NCBI GenBank assembly: GCA_934693165.1
Contig: CAKUUX010000004.1
Span: 67,794 to 131,793, forward strand
Length of the DNA stretch: 64,000 nucleotides
Source: an uncultured Candidatus Melainabacteria bacterium
GTDB lineage: Bacteria; Cyanobacteriota; Vampirovibrionia; Gastranaerophilales; Gastranaerophilaceae
Reading direction: 5' to 3'
The notes beneath the pieces were generated by a model, which worked only from the letters and a program-made list of their open reading frames with translations, was not told the origin of the DNA and did not search any database. The position numbers and the translations under genes were made by a program. Of the stretch, positions 34,055 through 43,991 are shown piece by piece; within the stretch, counting starts at the first letter, position 1, and every line of letters begins with the position of its first letter.

Positions 34055-35443
34055 CTATACGTTAGCCATTTTTTCTTTAAGAACTTTTGCTGATTCTTCG
34101 TAACCAGTTCTGCCCATTAAAGCGTATGTATAGTTTTTAGCTTGTTCTACACCAGGTTGGTTGAATGTGTTGATGTTATATAATTCACCAGCGATAGCTG
34201 TTTGAACTTCTAACATATACAACAATTGAGCCACGTTGTAAGCATCAACTTTTGGAATAGAAATTGTTACTGTAGGACGTTTGTAATCAGATAAAGCAAC
34301 TCTTGTAGAATCTGCTTCAGCATTGATTAATTGATTAATTGATTTACCACCTAAGTAACCGATACCTGTGTAATCAAAGATTTGAGGAATTTTTAATTCG
34401 TTATCAAATTCTTCAACTCTGATGAATGAAATAACTTTATCGTTTGGACCTTCGTTGTAAAGTTGAATTTGAGAGTGTTGGTCAGTAGCACCTAAAGCCT
34501 TAATAGGAGTAGGACCTACATGGACTTCTTTACCTTTATTGTCAACTTGTTTACCTAAAGATTCTGCCCATAATTGAACATACCAGTCAGAAACATATTT
34601 CAATCTGCTTGAATATGGCATCATAACTGATAATCTTTTATTTTTCTTTGTATCCATTAAGTAGTGAATTAAAGCATTTTGAGCTGCGATATTTTCAGAA
34701 ATGTTAGTATTTTTCAAGGCTAAATCCATATCTTTAATACCATTCATAATTTCGTCAATATCAACACCAACTAATGCAAGAGGTAAAAGACCTACAGCTG
34801 AAAATACTGAAAATCTACCACCTACATCATCTGGTACAACAAATGTTTTATAACCCTCTTGGTCAGCTAATTGTCTTAATACACCAACTTTTTTATCTGT
34901 AGTAGCTACGATATTTTTTCTATATTCATCACCAAGTTCTCTTTCCATAATGTCTTTAACAATCATGTATTGTGACATTGTTTCAGCAGTTGAACCTGAT
35001 TTTGTAATTACGTTAACTAAAGTTCTTCTTAAATCAATTGTGTTTAATAAACCAGTAATTTGATCTGGATCAATGTTATCTAAGAAGAATAATCTTGGAT
35101 AATTATCTCTTTGTTCTGGAGTTAATAAGTTCCAATAAGGTTTAAGTAAAGCTTCTGAAACAGCAATACCACCTAAAGCAGAACCACCAATACCTAAAAC
35201 TAAAACGTTATCAAATCTACCTCTAACCATTGCAGCAAATTCTTTAACATACCAAACAGTTTCTTCATTGTAACCTAGGTTCATCCATTGTAACCATTGA
35301 CCAGGTTTGTCTTTTCTTTTGTTTAAATCTGTAATAATTTGAGCAATTTTGTCTTTGTGTTTAGAAAATTCTTTTTCTACTTCTAAACCATGCTCTTTGC
35401 CGATAACATCTTTATCAACATTACGGTAATTTAATTTAATCAT
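34055..35443 (-). CDS. pgi: glucose-6-phosphate isomerase
   Basis: Glycolytic enzyme of 462 aa interconverting glucose-6-phosphate and fructose-6-phosphate. The SIS signature around VLVLGIGGSALGGIA is near 80-94, and NVITKSGSTAETMSQY and the C-terminal region GQIQLYNEG-like (SQIQLYNEGPND) are conserved. A GTG start at 35455 is possible, but ATG at 35443 has GGTGGAG seven bases upstream and is preferred. It belongs to the shorter bacterial type (about 440-470 aa). Monocistronic. Confidence 0.94.
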   Translation of the reverse strand: MIKLNYRNVDKDVIGKEHGLEVEKEFSKHKDKIAQIITDLNKRKDKPGQWLQWMNLGYNEETVWYVKEFAAMVRGRFDNVLVLGIGGSALGGIAVSEALLKPYWNLLTPEQRDNYPRLFFLDNIDPDQITGLLNTIDLRRTLVNVITKSGSTAETMSQYMIVKDIMERELGDEYRKNIVATTDKKVGVLRQLADQEGYKTFVVPDDVGGRFSVFSAVGLLPLALVGVDIDEIMNGIKDMDLALKNTNISENIAAQNALIHYLMDTKKNKRLSVMMPYSSRLKYVSDWYVQLWAESLGKQVDNKGKEVHVGPTPIKALGATDQHSQIQLYNEGPNDKVISFIRVEEFDNELKIPQIFDYTGIGYLGGKSINQLINAEADSTRVALSDYKRPTVTISIPKVDAYNVAQLLYMLEVQTAIAGELYNINTFNQPGVEQAKNYTYALMGRTGYEESAKVLKEKMANV

Positions 35444-35558
35444 AAACTTCTCCACCTATTTCTAGTAAAATCGTAACTAACAAGCGTATAAACGGACTAT
35501 ACACTTTATGTTTATTTTACTATTCTAAAAAAAAAATTACAACAAAAAATTTAAAGGA

Positions 35559-36173
35559 TTAATCTCTTAAGTCCATCTTTTGATAACTTGTAATTTTACC
35601 TTTTTCTCTATAAAGTTTTTGGAAGTTTTCTTGAGATTGTTGATAATTTGAAATACAAATCTGCAAAGATTTATTTACAGTAAAAAACAAAATAGGAAAT
35701 GCAATTATAACCGTAATACAAACCACTATTAAATGTTTAACGTATCTTTGTCTTTCTAAAAGTCTTTTGCTTTTGATATCACTAGAATGTTTATCACTAA
35801 TTACATTATTGATAAGTTCTGTTCTTTCATCAATTGATAATTTATCTACGTAATCAACATTATTCGGAGTAATATAAACAACATATTTTTTGCAATCACT
35901 TTTTGGAAAATTGTCAAAAATATTTGTCTTATTTTGTTCAGATGAAACAATATCTGCTTGAGAATGTTGTTCAAGAGGCTTATCCGGCTCTTTGTTAAAT
36001 TCTTCACTAGATAAATTTGAAATATCGCCAATATCAACGTGTTGTTGAAGTTGTTGAGCTAAAGCTTCAATATTAATATTGTCATCAAACTCAATATCAT
36101 CATCGTCATCATCATCGACAACGGGAGGATTTTTTTGTTCTTCTAACTCATTATCTAAATTATTTTCGTCCAA
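35559..36173 (-). CDS. acidic single-span membrane protein, unknown
   Basis: Unrecognised protein of about 204 aa. An acidic Asp-run (PPVVDDDDDDD) and Gln/Glu-rich disordered part make up the first 100 residues; a small region around YVVYITPNNVDYVDKLS follows; a single membrane helix (LIVVCITVIIAFPILFF) near 160; and a short tail. Longer in-frame ATGs at 36257 and 36245 lie inside the divergent hldA gene, so I prefer TTG at 36173, which has TTTGAGG upstream. The N-terminal side should be cytoplasmic. The function is unknown. Confidence 0.6.
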   Translation of the reverse strand: MDENNLDNELEEQKNPPVVDDDDDDDIEFDDNINIEALAQQLQQHVDIGDISNLSSEEFNKEPDKPLEQHSQADIVSSEQNKTNIFDNFPKSDCKKYVVYITPNNVDYVDKLSIDERTELINNVISDKHSSDIKSKRLLERQRYVKHLIVVCITVIIAFPILFFTVNKSLQICISNYQQSQENFQKLYREKGKITSYQKMDLRD

Positions 36174-36237
36174 CTTTGCCTCAAATTTTTTATTTATGCT
36201 AAAATAATTATATATTATATTTAAGGATTTATCAACT

Positions 36238-37263
36238 ATGAACATCAATAAAGACAAGTTAATCGGTTATATAAAGGATTTAAAAAACACAAAAGTTTTG
36301 ATTATCGGTGATCTTGCAATGGACGAAATGGTTTATGGGGACACAGAAAGAATTTCGAGAGAAGCTCCAGTTTTAATTCTTTTACACACAGAAACAAAAA
36401 ATCTTTTAGGTGCTGCATCTAACGCTGCACACAATGCTTCAGCGATAAATTCAGGAAAAGTTTCTGTTATCGGCGTACTTGGCGAAGATTATCAAGCAGA
36501 CCAACTTAAAGAAGCTTTTAAAAATGCAAATATTAATACTGAATACTTAGTTTATGATGCAAGTAGAAAAACTACTACAAAAACTCGTATTTCAGGTTCA
36601 TGCTCACAATCTGTAACTCAACAAATTGTTAGAATTGATAGACAAACATCAGCTCCAATTTCTAAAGAAACAGAAGACAAGGTTATTGCACAAATGGAAA
36701 AAGCTATTCCTTTACATGATGCAATAATTCTTTCTGATTACCATATTGGTGTTCTTACACAAAGAATTATTGATAAAGCAATCGAACTTGCAAATAAAAA
36801 CAACAAAGTGATTGTTGCAGACATTCAAAAGAATTTTGATAAATACAAAGGAGTAACATCACTTACACCAAATTTACCTGATACTCAAAAATTCTTAGGT
36901 TTTGGTTTAAACTCTAAAGGAGATTTTGAAAAAGCAGGTACAATCTTACAAAATATGATTAGACCTAAATCAATCCTTGTTACATGTGGTGACAGAGGAA
37001 TGATGGTTATCGAACCAGATTACAAAATTACAGAAATTCCTGTATTCAACAAATCTCACGTATTTGATGTAACAGGTGCTGGAGATACTGTAACAGCTAT
37101 TTACACAATGGCTTTGAGTATCGGTGCTGAACCAGTTTACGCAGCTGTAATTGGAAACATTGCAGCAAGTATTGTAATTAAGCAATTTGGTTGTGCAACT
37201 ACTACTATTGACGAACTTTTGGAAATGGTAGAAAAGAAAGAAAAAGAACTCTGCATTAAGTAA
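36238..37263 (+). CDS. hldA: D-glycero-beta-D-manno-heptose-7-phosphate kinase
   Basis: PfkB/ribokinase-family kinase of 341 aa, the HldA type without the fused nucleotidyltransferase of HldE. It phosphorylates heptose-7-phosphate for ADP-heptose, used in LPS core. GAASNAAHNASAI near 58-70 and the C-terminal DVTGAGDTV (catalytic Asp in GAGD) are the key motifs. AAGGAT is the ribosome binding site. It is the first of three envelope genes with DUF4330-like and O-antigen ligase-like proteins, 20 and 32 bases apart. The partner nucleotidyltransferase is not in the window. Confidence 0.9.
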   Translation: MNINKDKLIGYIKDLKNTKVLIIGDLAMDEMVYGDTERISREAPVLILLHTETKNLLGAASNAAHNASAINSGKVSVIGVLGEDYQADQLKEAFKNANINTEYLVYDASRKTTTKTRISGSCSQSVTQQIVRIDRQTSAPISKETEDKVIAQMEKAIPLHDAIILSDYHIGVLTQRIIDKAIELANKNNKVIVADIQKNFDKYKGVTSLTPNLPDTQKFLGFGLNSKGDFEKAGTILQNMIRPKSILVTCGDRGMMVIEPDYKITEIPVFNKSHVFDVTGAGDTVTAIYTMALSIGAEPVYAAVIGNIAASIVIKQFGCATTTIDELLEMVEKKEKELCIK

Positions 37264-37283
37264 AAATTAAAAAGGAGCGAAAT

Positions 37284-37847
37284 ATGATAGCAAAATTAAA
37301 AGAAATAAAAACTGTAGATTGGATTATTCTAGGTGGGGTTTTAATAGCTCTTATTGTTGGCTTTTTAACTTTCACACACGTTAGACAAACTGCAGGAAAA
37401 CAAATTGAAGCAACTTCTAAAATTGGTTTTCAAATCTTTTTAAGAGGTGTTACAATTACAAGCCAAGAATTACCTATGAAAAAAGGTGAAAAAACATTTT
37501 TAACTATTAGAAACGTACCATATAGTGATTTAGATATTATTGACGTTGTAGCTGATACAAAAAAAGTTGTTCTTCCAAACGCAAGAGGTAAAGAACAATT
37601 CACAGTTTTACCTGATGTATCACAAGCAGCATCATTCGACGTATTAGTTACAGTAGCTGATACAGCAAAAATCACTAAAGACGGTGCAGTTGTTGGTGGT
37701 AACAAAATTAAAATTGGTATTCCTGTTACTATAGAAGGTCAAAATTACAGATTTAACGGTGTTATTTCAGACGTTCAAATCTTAAATGAAGACTCTCAAA
37801 ACCAAACAAAAGATAACGTTAAAAAAACACCTGACAGTATGACATAG
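37284..37847 (+). CDS. DUF4330-like membrane-anchored protein
   Basis: Protein of 187 aa with one N-terminal membrane anchor (16-36, VDWIILGGVLIALIVGFLTF) and an extended beta-rich domain (50-170). The overall form is like DUF4330 proteins known from cyanobacteria, but I cannot confirm this without a profile search. Function unknown; the position between hldA and an O-antigen ligase suggests a surface glycan role. AAAGGAGCG is the ribosome binding site. Confidence 0.6.
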   Translation: MIAKLKEIKTVDWIILGGVLIALIVGFLTFTHVRQTAGKQIEATSKIGFQIFLRGVTITSQELPMKKGEKTFLTIRNVPYSDLDIIDVVADTKKVVLPNARGKEQFTVLPDVSQAASFDVLVTVADTAKITKDGAVVGGNKIKIGIPVTIEGQNYRFNGVISDVQILNEDSQNQTKDNVKKTPDSMT

Positions 37848-37879
37848 TTTATAGGTAAAAAGAGGCGAACAAGCAGTAA

Positions 37880-39193
37880 ATGTTTAACAAAATATTTTCT
37901 TTAACTCAAGAAAAATGTGAATATCTATGCGAAAATAGCTTTATTTTAAAGCATTTGGATAATATTATATTATTTTTTATCCTAATTTCGCTAGTTTCTA
38001 CGTTGTTTTGTTCAACAGATACAATTGGATTTTTGGCGCTTGTCGTAATCTTTTTAACTGTAATAAAAATCTTTGTAAAAAAAGGTGAAAATCTTGAAAC
38101 GACACCACTTGATATAGCTTTACTTTTATACTTTTTATTTGTATTTATAAGCTTAGCTGGTTCAACTCTCTTTCATTTGAGTTTAAAAGGATTTTTAAAA
38201 ACAATAACATATTTAGGATTTTACTTGTCACTTGTTCAATACCTAAAAGACAATACAAATAAACTGAATACAATACTTTTAACAGTTGGTTCAATGTTGA
38301 GTTTTGAATCAATTTACGCAGTATTTCAAAACTCAATTCCAACTGATACAAACCTAACTTGGCAAGACACAAGCTACCTAATGCCAGAAGAAGTTATGAC
38401 AAGGGTTTATGGAACATTACAACCATACAATCCAAACCTTCTTGCTGGATATTTAATCGTTTGTATTCCAGTTATATATGCTATTTGCGTATATTTCTTT
38501 ACGCAAAAACATTTTAAATTAGGTATCACAACACTTGTACTATCAGCTATTTCAAGTTGGGCAGTTATTTGCACAGGTTGTAGAGGTTCATATCTTGCAT
38601 TAATGGCTATTTTAGCAGGTGTTGCAGTTATTTCTGCTAAATTTTTATGGCAAAATTATAAAAAGATTTATATATCTGTAACTGGTGCTCTTTGTACTTT
38701 ATCAGCCTTAGCAATCATTGCTATCAAATCTGTTCGTTTAAGATTTTTATCAATTTTTATTATGCGTCAAGATAGCTCAAACTCTTTTAGATTTAACGTT
38801 TACCAATCATCTCTAAAAATGTTTAGCGATAATTGGTTGCTAGGTATTGGTTGTGGAAACCAAAACTTTAGAGAAATCTATGGATTATATATGAAAACAG
38901 GATTTGACGCACTTAGTTGCTACAATATCTACCTAGAAACAGCTGTAGAAAGTGGCATTTTCGCACTTATTGCCTTCTTAGTATTTTTGTTTATTATGCT
39001 TGTTAAGGGTGCAAAATTAATCCGTAATTCTGAAAACATCTATGACGTAATCCTTGTATCAATGGCCGTTTTGAGTATCATCGGTGTAATGATTCATGGA
39101 CTTGTTGACACAGTATTCTTTAGACCACAAGTACAACTAGTCTTCTGGCTAATGTGCGCTATCTTGAGAATTAAGCTTTACGAAAAGAATTAG
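37880..39193 (+). CDS. O-antigen ligase/polymerase-like (Wzy_C) membrane protein
   Basis: Inner-membrane protein of 437 aa with about 12 hydrophobic helices. The Wzy_C domain shows GCRGSYLALMAI near 234-245 and a large loop with SFRFNVYQSSLKM followed by LGIGCGNQNF, the typical Arg-containing segments. Such enzymes transfer O-antigen to lipid A-core (WaaL) or polymerise repeat units; which cannot be told from sequence. It lies 32 bases after the DUF4330-like gene and its stop overlaps the convergent queA by four bases. Confidence 0.82.
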   Translation: MFNKIFSLTQEKCEYLCENSFILKHLDNIILFFILISLVSTLFCSTDTIGFLALVVIFLTVIKIFVKKGENLETTPLDIALLLYFLFVFISLAGSTLFHLSLKGFLKTITYLGFYLSLVQYLKDNTNKLNTILLTVGSMLSFESIYAVFQNSIPTDTNLTWQDTSYLMPEEVMTRVYGTLQPYNPNLLAGYLIVCIPVIYAICVYFFTQKHFKLGITTLVLSAISSWAVICTGCRGSYLALMAILAGVAVISAKFLWQNYKKIYISVTGALCTLSALAIIAIKSVRLRFLSIFIMRQDSSNSFRFNVYQSSLKMFSDNWLLGIGCGNQNFREIYGLYMKTGFDALSCYNIYLETAVESGIFALIAFLVFLFIMLVKGAKLIRNSENIYDVILVSMAVLSIIGVMIHGLVDTVFFRPQVQLVFWLMCAILRIKLYEKN

Positions 39194-40230
39194 CAAATAT
39201 ACATACAATCGCCATAAGAGTAGAAACGATATTTCTCTTCTATAGCAGATTTGTATGCTTCAAATACAAAATCTTTACCTGCAAGAGCACTAATTAACAT
39301 CAATAAAGTTGATTTTGGTAAGTGAAAATTTGTAATTAAATTATCTACTACTTTAAACTCATAAGGTGGGTAAATAAATAATCTTGAAGCTGACTTACAA
39401 GCTTTAATTTCACCAAATTGTTGATACGCAGTTTCAAGTGTTCGAACAGAAGTTGTACCAACTGCAACAAGTTTCTTACCTTTTGCCTTTGCATTGTTAA
39501 TTATATCAGCAGTTTCTTGTGAAATTTCAAATTCTTCTGAATCCATTTTATGGTCTAAGACATTTTCACACTTAACAGGTCTAAAAGTACCTAGACCGAC
39601 TGTTAAATTAACATAGGCAATCTCAACGCCTTTATTTTTAAGTTTTTCTAAAATTTCTTTTGTAAAATGAAGTCCAGCAGTTGGAGCAGCAACTGAACCT
39701 TCATTTTTAGCATAAACTGTTTGGTAACGGTCATAATCAAGCTTTTTACGTTCGTCATCAGTCATTTTACGTTCAATGTAAGGTGGAAGTGGAATGTTTC
39801 CAACCTTATCTAAAATTTCATAAAGTATTCCGTCATAAATTAGTTCAACCAACCATTTGCCGTCACCTAAATTTTCTATAGCTTTAGCAGAAAGGCAATC
39901 AGCTATCTTTATAACCATACCTTCTTTAATTCTTTTTGAAGGTTTTACAAGAGCCTCCCAAACCTTTTCTTCTTTTTGTTTAAGCAAAAAGATTTCTATA
40001 AAAGCACCTGTATCTTTATGACCATAAAGTCGAGCAGGAATAACCTTTGTATTATTCAAAACTAAAATACAATTATCATCTAAATAATCAACAATGTCAT
40101 AAAAATGTTTATGATAAAATTTGTGTTCTTCTCTATTTAACACCATCATGCGTGAATTTTCACGTTTCTCACTTGGTGTTTGAGCAATTAATTCTTCAGG
40201 TAAATCATAATCAAATTCTGAAACTAACAT
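39190..40230 (-). CDS. queA: S-adenosylmethionine:tRNA ribosyltransferase-isomerase
   Basis: Enzyme of 346 aa making epoxyqueuosine in tRNA anticodon position 34. FDYDLPEELIAQTP at the start, the GSVAAPTAGLHFT segment around 176-188 and the end FYSYGDCMYIC are all characteristic. Its partner Tgt is not in the window. It follows yidC by 9 bases at the end of the long minus-strand run. Confidence 0.95.
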   Translation of the reverse strand: MLVSEFDYDLPEELIAQTPSEKRENSRMMVLNREEHKFYHKHFYDIVDYLDDNCILVLNNTKVIPARLYGHKDTGAFIEIFLLKQKEEKVWEALVKPSKRIKEGMVIKIADCLSAKAIENLGDGKWLVELIYDGILYEILDKVGNIPLPPYIERKMTDDERKKLDYDRYQTVYAKNEGSVAAPTAGLHFTKEILEKLKNKGVEIAYVNLTVGLGTFRPVKCENVLDHKMDSEEFEISQETADIINNAKAKGKKLVAVGTTSVRTLETAYQQFGEIKACKSASRLFIYPPYEFKVVDNLITNFHLPKSTLLMLISALAGKDFVFEAYKSAIEEKYRFYSYGDCMYIC

Positions 40231-40239
40231 TTTTAATTA

Positions 40240-41322
40240 TTACTCTTTCGGTTCAATTTTTTTTGCTTTTGCAACAATATCATCGTCAATACGTTGTTTC
40301 TTTTCTTCTTCTTCTTTATCCATTTGTTTGTTAATAACAACTGTTTGAACGACTTGGAATACGTTAGAAACAACTAAGTATAACAATACCCCTGCAGGGA
40401 TTGGAATAAAGATAAATGTTGCAGTTAACATTATTGGCATAAACGTATTCATAGATTTTTGCATTGCTTGTTGAGCTGGATCAATTTTTTGATTTTTGTT
40501 TGTTGCCATCATAACTTTTTGGCTGAATACCATTGTTAAACCAAATAATACAATTAACAATAATACGTCATAGTGCAAGCTGTTTTTAACAGGAATAGAA
40601 GGCATTGAGTTAATCAAGATACCGTCTTTTCTTTCAAAAGTTGCATCTTCCGATTCTTTAGTTTGCATATTTGTAACTTTAACTTCTGCTTTTTGAATTT
40701 TATCAAGTTGAGAGAATTTTAAATCTAAACTGTCTAAACTGATTTTGAAATCAATAGGTTCTCCAGGGATTAAATCACCTTGGATACTTAAAGCTTTATT
40801 AGGTTTTTCAATTTTAACAGAATCTAACTCAGTACCATCATTGAAATAAACTTTAGCAGTTTTGTTCAACATAAAAGTATCATATTTAGCTGCACCCATT
40901 GTGCCATCATTTGAAATACCTGCACTTGTTTTTAATGTTGAATCAAGTCTGTTGATAAACAAGAAAGACGTATCACCAGCCATTGAAATAAACTGTGGAC
41001 TCATTAATGAAGTATATAATAAAATGAAAATAGGCATTTGAATAAGTAATGGAAAACATCCAGCCATTGGATTAAATTTGTGCTCCTTATAGAAATCCAT
41101 CATTTTCTTTTGCATTAATTGTGGGTCATTTTTGTATCTATCTTGAATAGCTTTCATTTTTGGTTGAAGAGTTTGCATAATTCTCATAGAACGTTGTTGA
41201 GAAACCCCCAAAGGCCACATCAAAACTCTTATTACAACTGTTAACAAGATAATACCTACACCAAAACCACCAACTACCGATAGTGATTTTAACAATTTTA
41301 TCATTAATGTTACGAAATCCAT
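40240..41322 (-). CDS. yidC: membrane protein insertase YidC/Oxa1 with extra loop domain
   Basis: Insertase of 360 aa for inner-membrane proteins. Five hydrophobic helices: first near 16-38 (with Arg32 of the hydrophilic groove, VVIRVLMWPL), second about 90-108, and the last three in 250-340. Between the second and third lies an extra 110-residue beta-rich insert (130-240) that is absent from short YidC forms. There is no large N-terminal periplasmic domain as in E. coli. C-terminal KR-poor tail is charged. Upstream of queA. Confidence 0.92.
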   Translation of the reverse strand: MDFVTLMIKLLKSLSVVGGFGVGIILLTVVIRVLMWPLGVSQQRSMRIMQTLQPKMKAIQDRYKNDPQLMQKKMMDFYKEHKFNPMAGCFPLLIQMPIFILLYTSLMSPQFISMAGDTSFLFINRLDSTLKTSAGISNDGTMGAAKYDTFMLNKTAKVYFNDGTELDSVKIEKPNKALSIQGDLIPGEPIDFKISLDSLDLKFSQLDKIQKAEVKVTNMQTKESEDATFERKDGILINSMPSIPVKNSLHYDVLLLIVLFGLTMVFSQKVMMATNKNQKIDPAQQAMQKSMNTFMPIMLTATFIFIPIPAGVLLYLVVSNVFQVVQTVVINKQMDKEEEEKKQRIDDDIVAKAKKIEPKE

Positions 41323-41402
41323 TATTATTTCCTCAAATCTTTTTTATTTCCCTAATCTAACTTTGTCTAGGATACCTTAAACACAATATCCCGTCAAGAA
41401 AT

Positions 41403-41699
41403 TTAGTTATTATTGTTTTCTAATGCGCTTTTTAGAGCTTTTTCTAAAACAACAATTTTTTGTTCTAAAACTTCTACTTTTGATGAATTTTCTGTATCAG
41501 AAATATCAATTTTTTCAACTTGTCTTTTATAACTTTTCAATTTATCATTCAAAAGTATAACGAATGACTGCATATACAAAATACCTGCAACAAGACCAAT
41601 AACACCTGATACAGCTATCCATTTATTTTGTAATCTATAAGAAATATATGCAATTACGGCAACTAACGATATAGTCATTATTTTAAATAAAATTTTCAA
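41403..41699 (-). CDS. small membrane-coil hypothetical protein
   Basis: Unrecognised 98-aa protein with two hydrophobic helices (5-20 and 27-50) and a coiled coil (60-95). It is translationally coupled to rluD (4-base overlap) in the lsp-rluD-yidC run. It looks like the small membrane-coil proteins often found near envelope genes, but no specific family is named. Confidence 0.65.
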   Translation of the reverse strand: MKILFKIMTISLVAVIAYISYRLQNKWIAVSGVIGLVAGILYMQSFVILLNDKLKSYKRQVEKIDISDTENSSKVEVLEQKIVVLEKALKSALENNNN

Positions 41700-42604
41700 T
41701 TTTTACTCCTCAAGTATCTAAGTACCTTCTCTAATTTCTTGTCTTTATCAATTTGTACGTTTATTATCTCATCAGAAAAAGGCTTTGTAAAGGTCAAACT
41801 ATAAGCCATCAAAACTTGTTCTTGCGTATGGATTTTAGAAATTCCTGCGCCATACAAAGTGTCGTTTAAAACAGGATGTCCTATTGATGCCATGTGAACT
41901 CTAATTTGATGAGTTCTACCTGTTTTTAATTCTAATTCTATAAACGTATTTTCTTTAAATCTTTCTAAAACAGTATAATAAGTTAAACTATCTCGTCCAC
42001 CTTCAACAATATCCATTCTTTGAGGATTTTTAAGACATCTACCAATAGGTTTATTAATTACGCCATTATCCTCATCAATAACACCTTTTACAACTGCATA
42101 ATATTTTCGTATTGCAGTTTTCTCTTTAATTTGTTTTTGTAAAAACTCATGAGTTTTATTGTTTTTTGCTACCATTAAAAGCCCTGAAGTATTTCTATCC
42201 AAACGATGTACAATACCTCTTCTAAATTCTCCACCTATATCAGACAAGGTTTCAGGACAATAATTCAAAAGAGCATTTACTAAAGTTCCAGAATTTTCTT
42301 TCCCAGCAGGATGAGTCAACATGCCAGAAGGCTTGTTCACGACAAGCATATTTTCATCTTCATAAACTATATCAAGCTTTATATCCTCTGCCTCTAATGG
42401 CTTAACCTCAAAAACTGATTTATCAAAAGAAACTTTATCCTTTTCTTTTAAGGAATACGACGGCTTTTTAGGCTTTTCATTCACCAAAACAAGACCTTTT
42501 TTTATAGCATCTTGCACAACTTCTCTTGATATATCTGAAAACATTTCTGATACAAATTTATCAAGTCTTTTATGTTCTTCGTTTTCGTCTACTAAATATT
42601 CCAT
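41696..42604 (-). CDS. RluA-family 23S rRNA pseudouridine synthase
   Basis: Pseudouridine synthase of 302 aa, RluD/RluA type. An N-terminal S4 domain (10-65) precedes the catalytic domain, with HRLDRNTSG at 133-141 and catalytic Asp136. The C-terminal portion with LKTGRTHQIRVH is standard. The target in rRNA cannot be fixed, but RluD-like length suggests helix 69 of 23S. It is one base from lspA. Confidence 0.92.
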   Translation of the reverse strand: MEYLVDENEEHKRLDKFVSEMFSDISREVVQDAIKKGLVLVNEKPKKPSYSLKEKDKVSFDKSVFEVKPLEAEDIKLDIVYEDENMLVVNKPSGMLTHPAGKENSGTLVNALLNYCPETLSDIGGEFRRGIVHRLDRNTSGLLMVAKNNKTHEFLQKQIKEKTAIRKYYAVVKGVIDEDNGVINKPIGRCLKNPQRMDIVEGGRDSLTYYTVLERFKENTFIELELKTGRTHQIRVHMASIGHPVLNDTLYGAGISKIHTQEQVLMAYSLTFTKPFSDEIINVQIDKDKKLEKVLRYLRSKN

Positions 42605-42605
42605 T

Positions 42606-43124
42606 TTATATATTCTTCAAAATATTTTTGTGTAATAACAAAATTATTATAGCAACCACACTAATGTTTATAGCCATATCAGAGAAGTTAAAGATTGGAA
42701 ATTCAACAAAAGTCAATTGAATAAAATCTCTAACATAACCTAAAAATATACGCTCATATAAATTGCAGAAAATACCTGACATCAATAATGATGACCAGAA
42801 CACAGCTTTCATTGATAACGTAGTCAAGTTATTAACCGTATAAACTAAAACAACAAGTAAAGCAATGACTGAAAGAATAGTAACAGCATAAGGATAGCCT
42901 TCTAATAAGCTAAAAGCTGCACCAGTATTTTGAACATATCTAAGCGCAAAAACAGGATTTGAAACAACAAGCCCTAAATCCATTTCTTCCAATAGCATAT
43001 CTGTTAAATACATATTTGATGCGATAAAGAAAACCAAAGTAATAATCAAATAAGTCATTTTACTGATTATAGGTTGTTCTTGTGCTTTTTTTGATATTCT
43101 AGTTCTTCTTTTCTTTTTCGCCAT
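42606..43124 (-). CDS. lspA: lipoprotein signal peptidase (signal peptidase II)
   Basis: Inner-membrane aspartic protease of 172 aa cleaving prolipoprotein signal peptides. Catalytic Asp133 (YVRDFIQL) and Asp149 (FNFSDMAIN) are both present, as is the NTGAAFSL signature near 66-73. Four membrane helices. A basic N-terminal tail of about 22 residues precedes the first helix, longer than usual. It overlaps the upstream gene by 26 bases. Confidence 0.94.
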   Translation of the reverse strand: MAKKKRRTRISKKAQEQPIISKMTYLIITLVFFIASNMYLTDMLLEEMDLGLVVSNPVFALRYVQNTGAAFSLLEGYPYAVTILSVIALLVVLVYTVNNLTTLSMKAVFWSSLLMSGIFCNLYERIFLGYVRDFIQLTFVEFPIFNFSDMAINISVVAIIILLLHKNILKNI

Positions 43125-43977
43125 TATCTTTTACCGTAATAAATTTATTTTCAGGTACAACGTTAACTCTATTTATAATATAGCCAACACCTGTTAAAAG
43201 CGTTTCTACTTGCTTATCTTTTGTAAGCATGGGCTTTGTAATACAATAAGTTGCAACAACATATTCATTCAAGTTATCTTTATTTGATTTAAAAACTCTT
43301 TCTAAAATACCGTCTTGAGGAACTTTTCTATAAACCTCTTCTGCATTTTTATGAGGATAAATAATTTTTTCTTGACCTATTGTCGCAATGACAAAAGAAT
43401 CTCTAGGAACACCTTGAACATTGAAAGTTACAACATAATCTTTGTTAGCTAAAATTCTATTTGGCGCATAAAATTTTATATCCAAATCTTTTGCTTTTTC
43501 AAAAGATAAAACTGTTTGTTCATCTACAACATAATCAGAAACAAATTTCCAACTACCTCTAGTATGTTCCAAATAATAAACTACATTTGAAACACTTTTT
43601 AAATCACCCATAACAGATTTACTATCAATCTTTTCGGTAGTTGTACCACTTAAGATTTCTTCTACTTCTGCAATTGCATAATTGCCGTTAATTTCAATAT
43701 TTTTAATGTTCATCTGATGTTTAATATCAGAATATTTTTTCCAAGTCTTATTAACAATATCGATATAAACCTTTTTTGGCATTGCATCTACGGTAATATA
43801 TTCATCTGCATGCAAACTTTTTATACCATCAATGTTTTGTTCATTTTCGTATTTAACATACTCATTTAAAACAGCTCTAACTTCTTTTAATGCAGTCTGC
43901 TGACCAGTAACAACTTTCGCATTAACAGTTGGTGCTAAAAATAATATAAAAATAATTGTTAAAATAATCTTTTTCAT
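43099..43977 (-). CDS. secreted NTF2-like protein
   Basis: Protein of 292 aa with a signal peptide (1-20, LFLAPTVNA). Residues 28-155 resemble an NTF2/SnoaL fold (VRAVLNEYVKYENEQNIDGI then ITVDAM), and 170-285 form a second beta-rich domain. Periplasmic or lipid-free secreted. It lies between fliI and lspA with short spacing (14 bases) and a 26-base overlap into lspA. The function is unknown; fold assignment is by pattern only. Confidence 0.6.
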   Translation of the reverse strand: MKKIILTIIFILFLAPTVNAKVVTGQQTALKEVRAVLNEYVKYENEQNIDGIKSLHADEYITVDAMPKKVYIDIVNKTWKKYSDIKHQMNIKNIEINGNYAIAEVEEILSGTTTEKIDSKSVMGDLKSVSNVVYYLEHTRGSWKFVSDYVVDEQTVLSFEKAKDLDIKFYAPNRILANKDYVVTFNVQGVPRDSFVIATIGQEKIIYPHKNAEEVYRKVPQDGILERVFKSNKDNLNEYVVATYCITKPMLTKDKQVETLLTGVGYIINRVNVVPENKFITVKDNGEKEKKN

Positions 43978-43991
43978 AAATTCATTATACC

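Noticed and set aside
36174..36257. ATG starts at 36257 and 36245 for the acidic membrane protein
   Set aside because: They lie inside the divergent hldA coding sequence and lack a ribosome binding site; the TTG at 36173 fits better.
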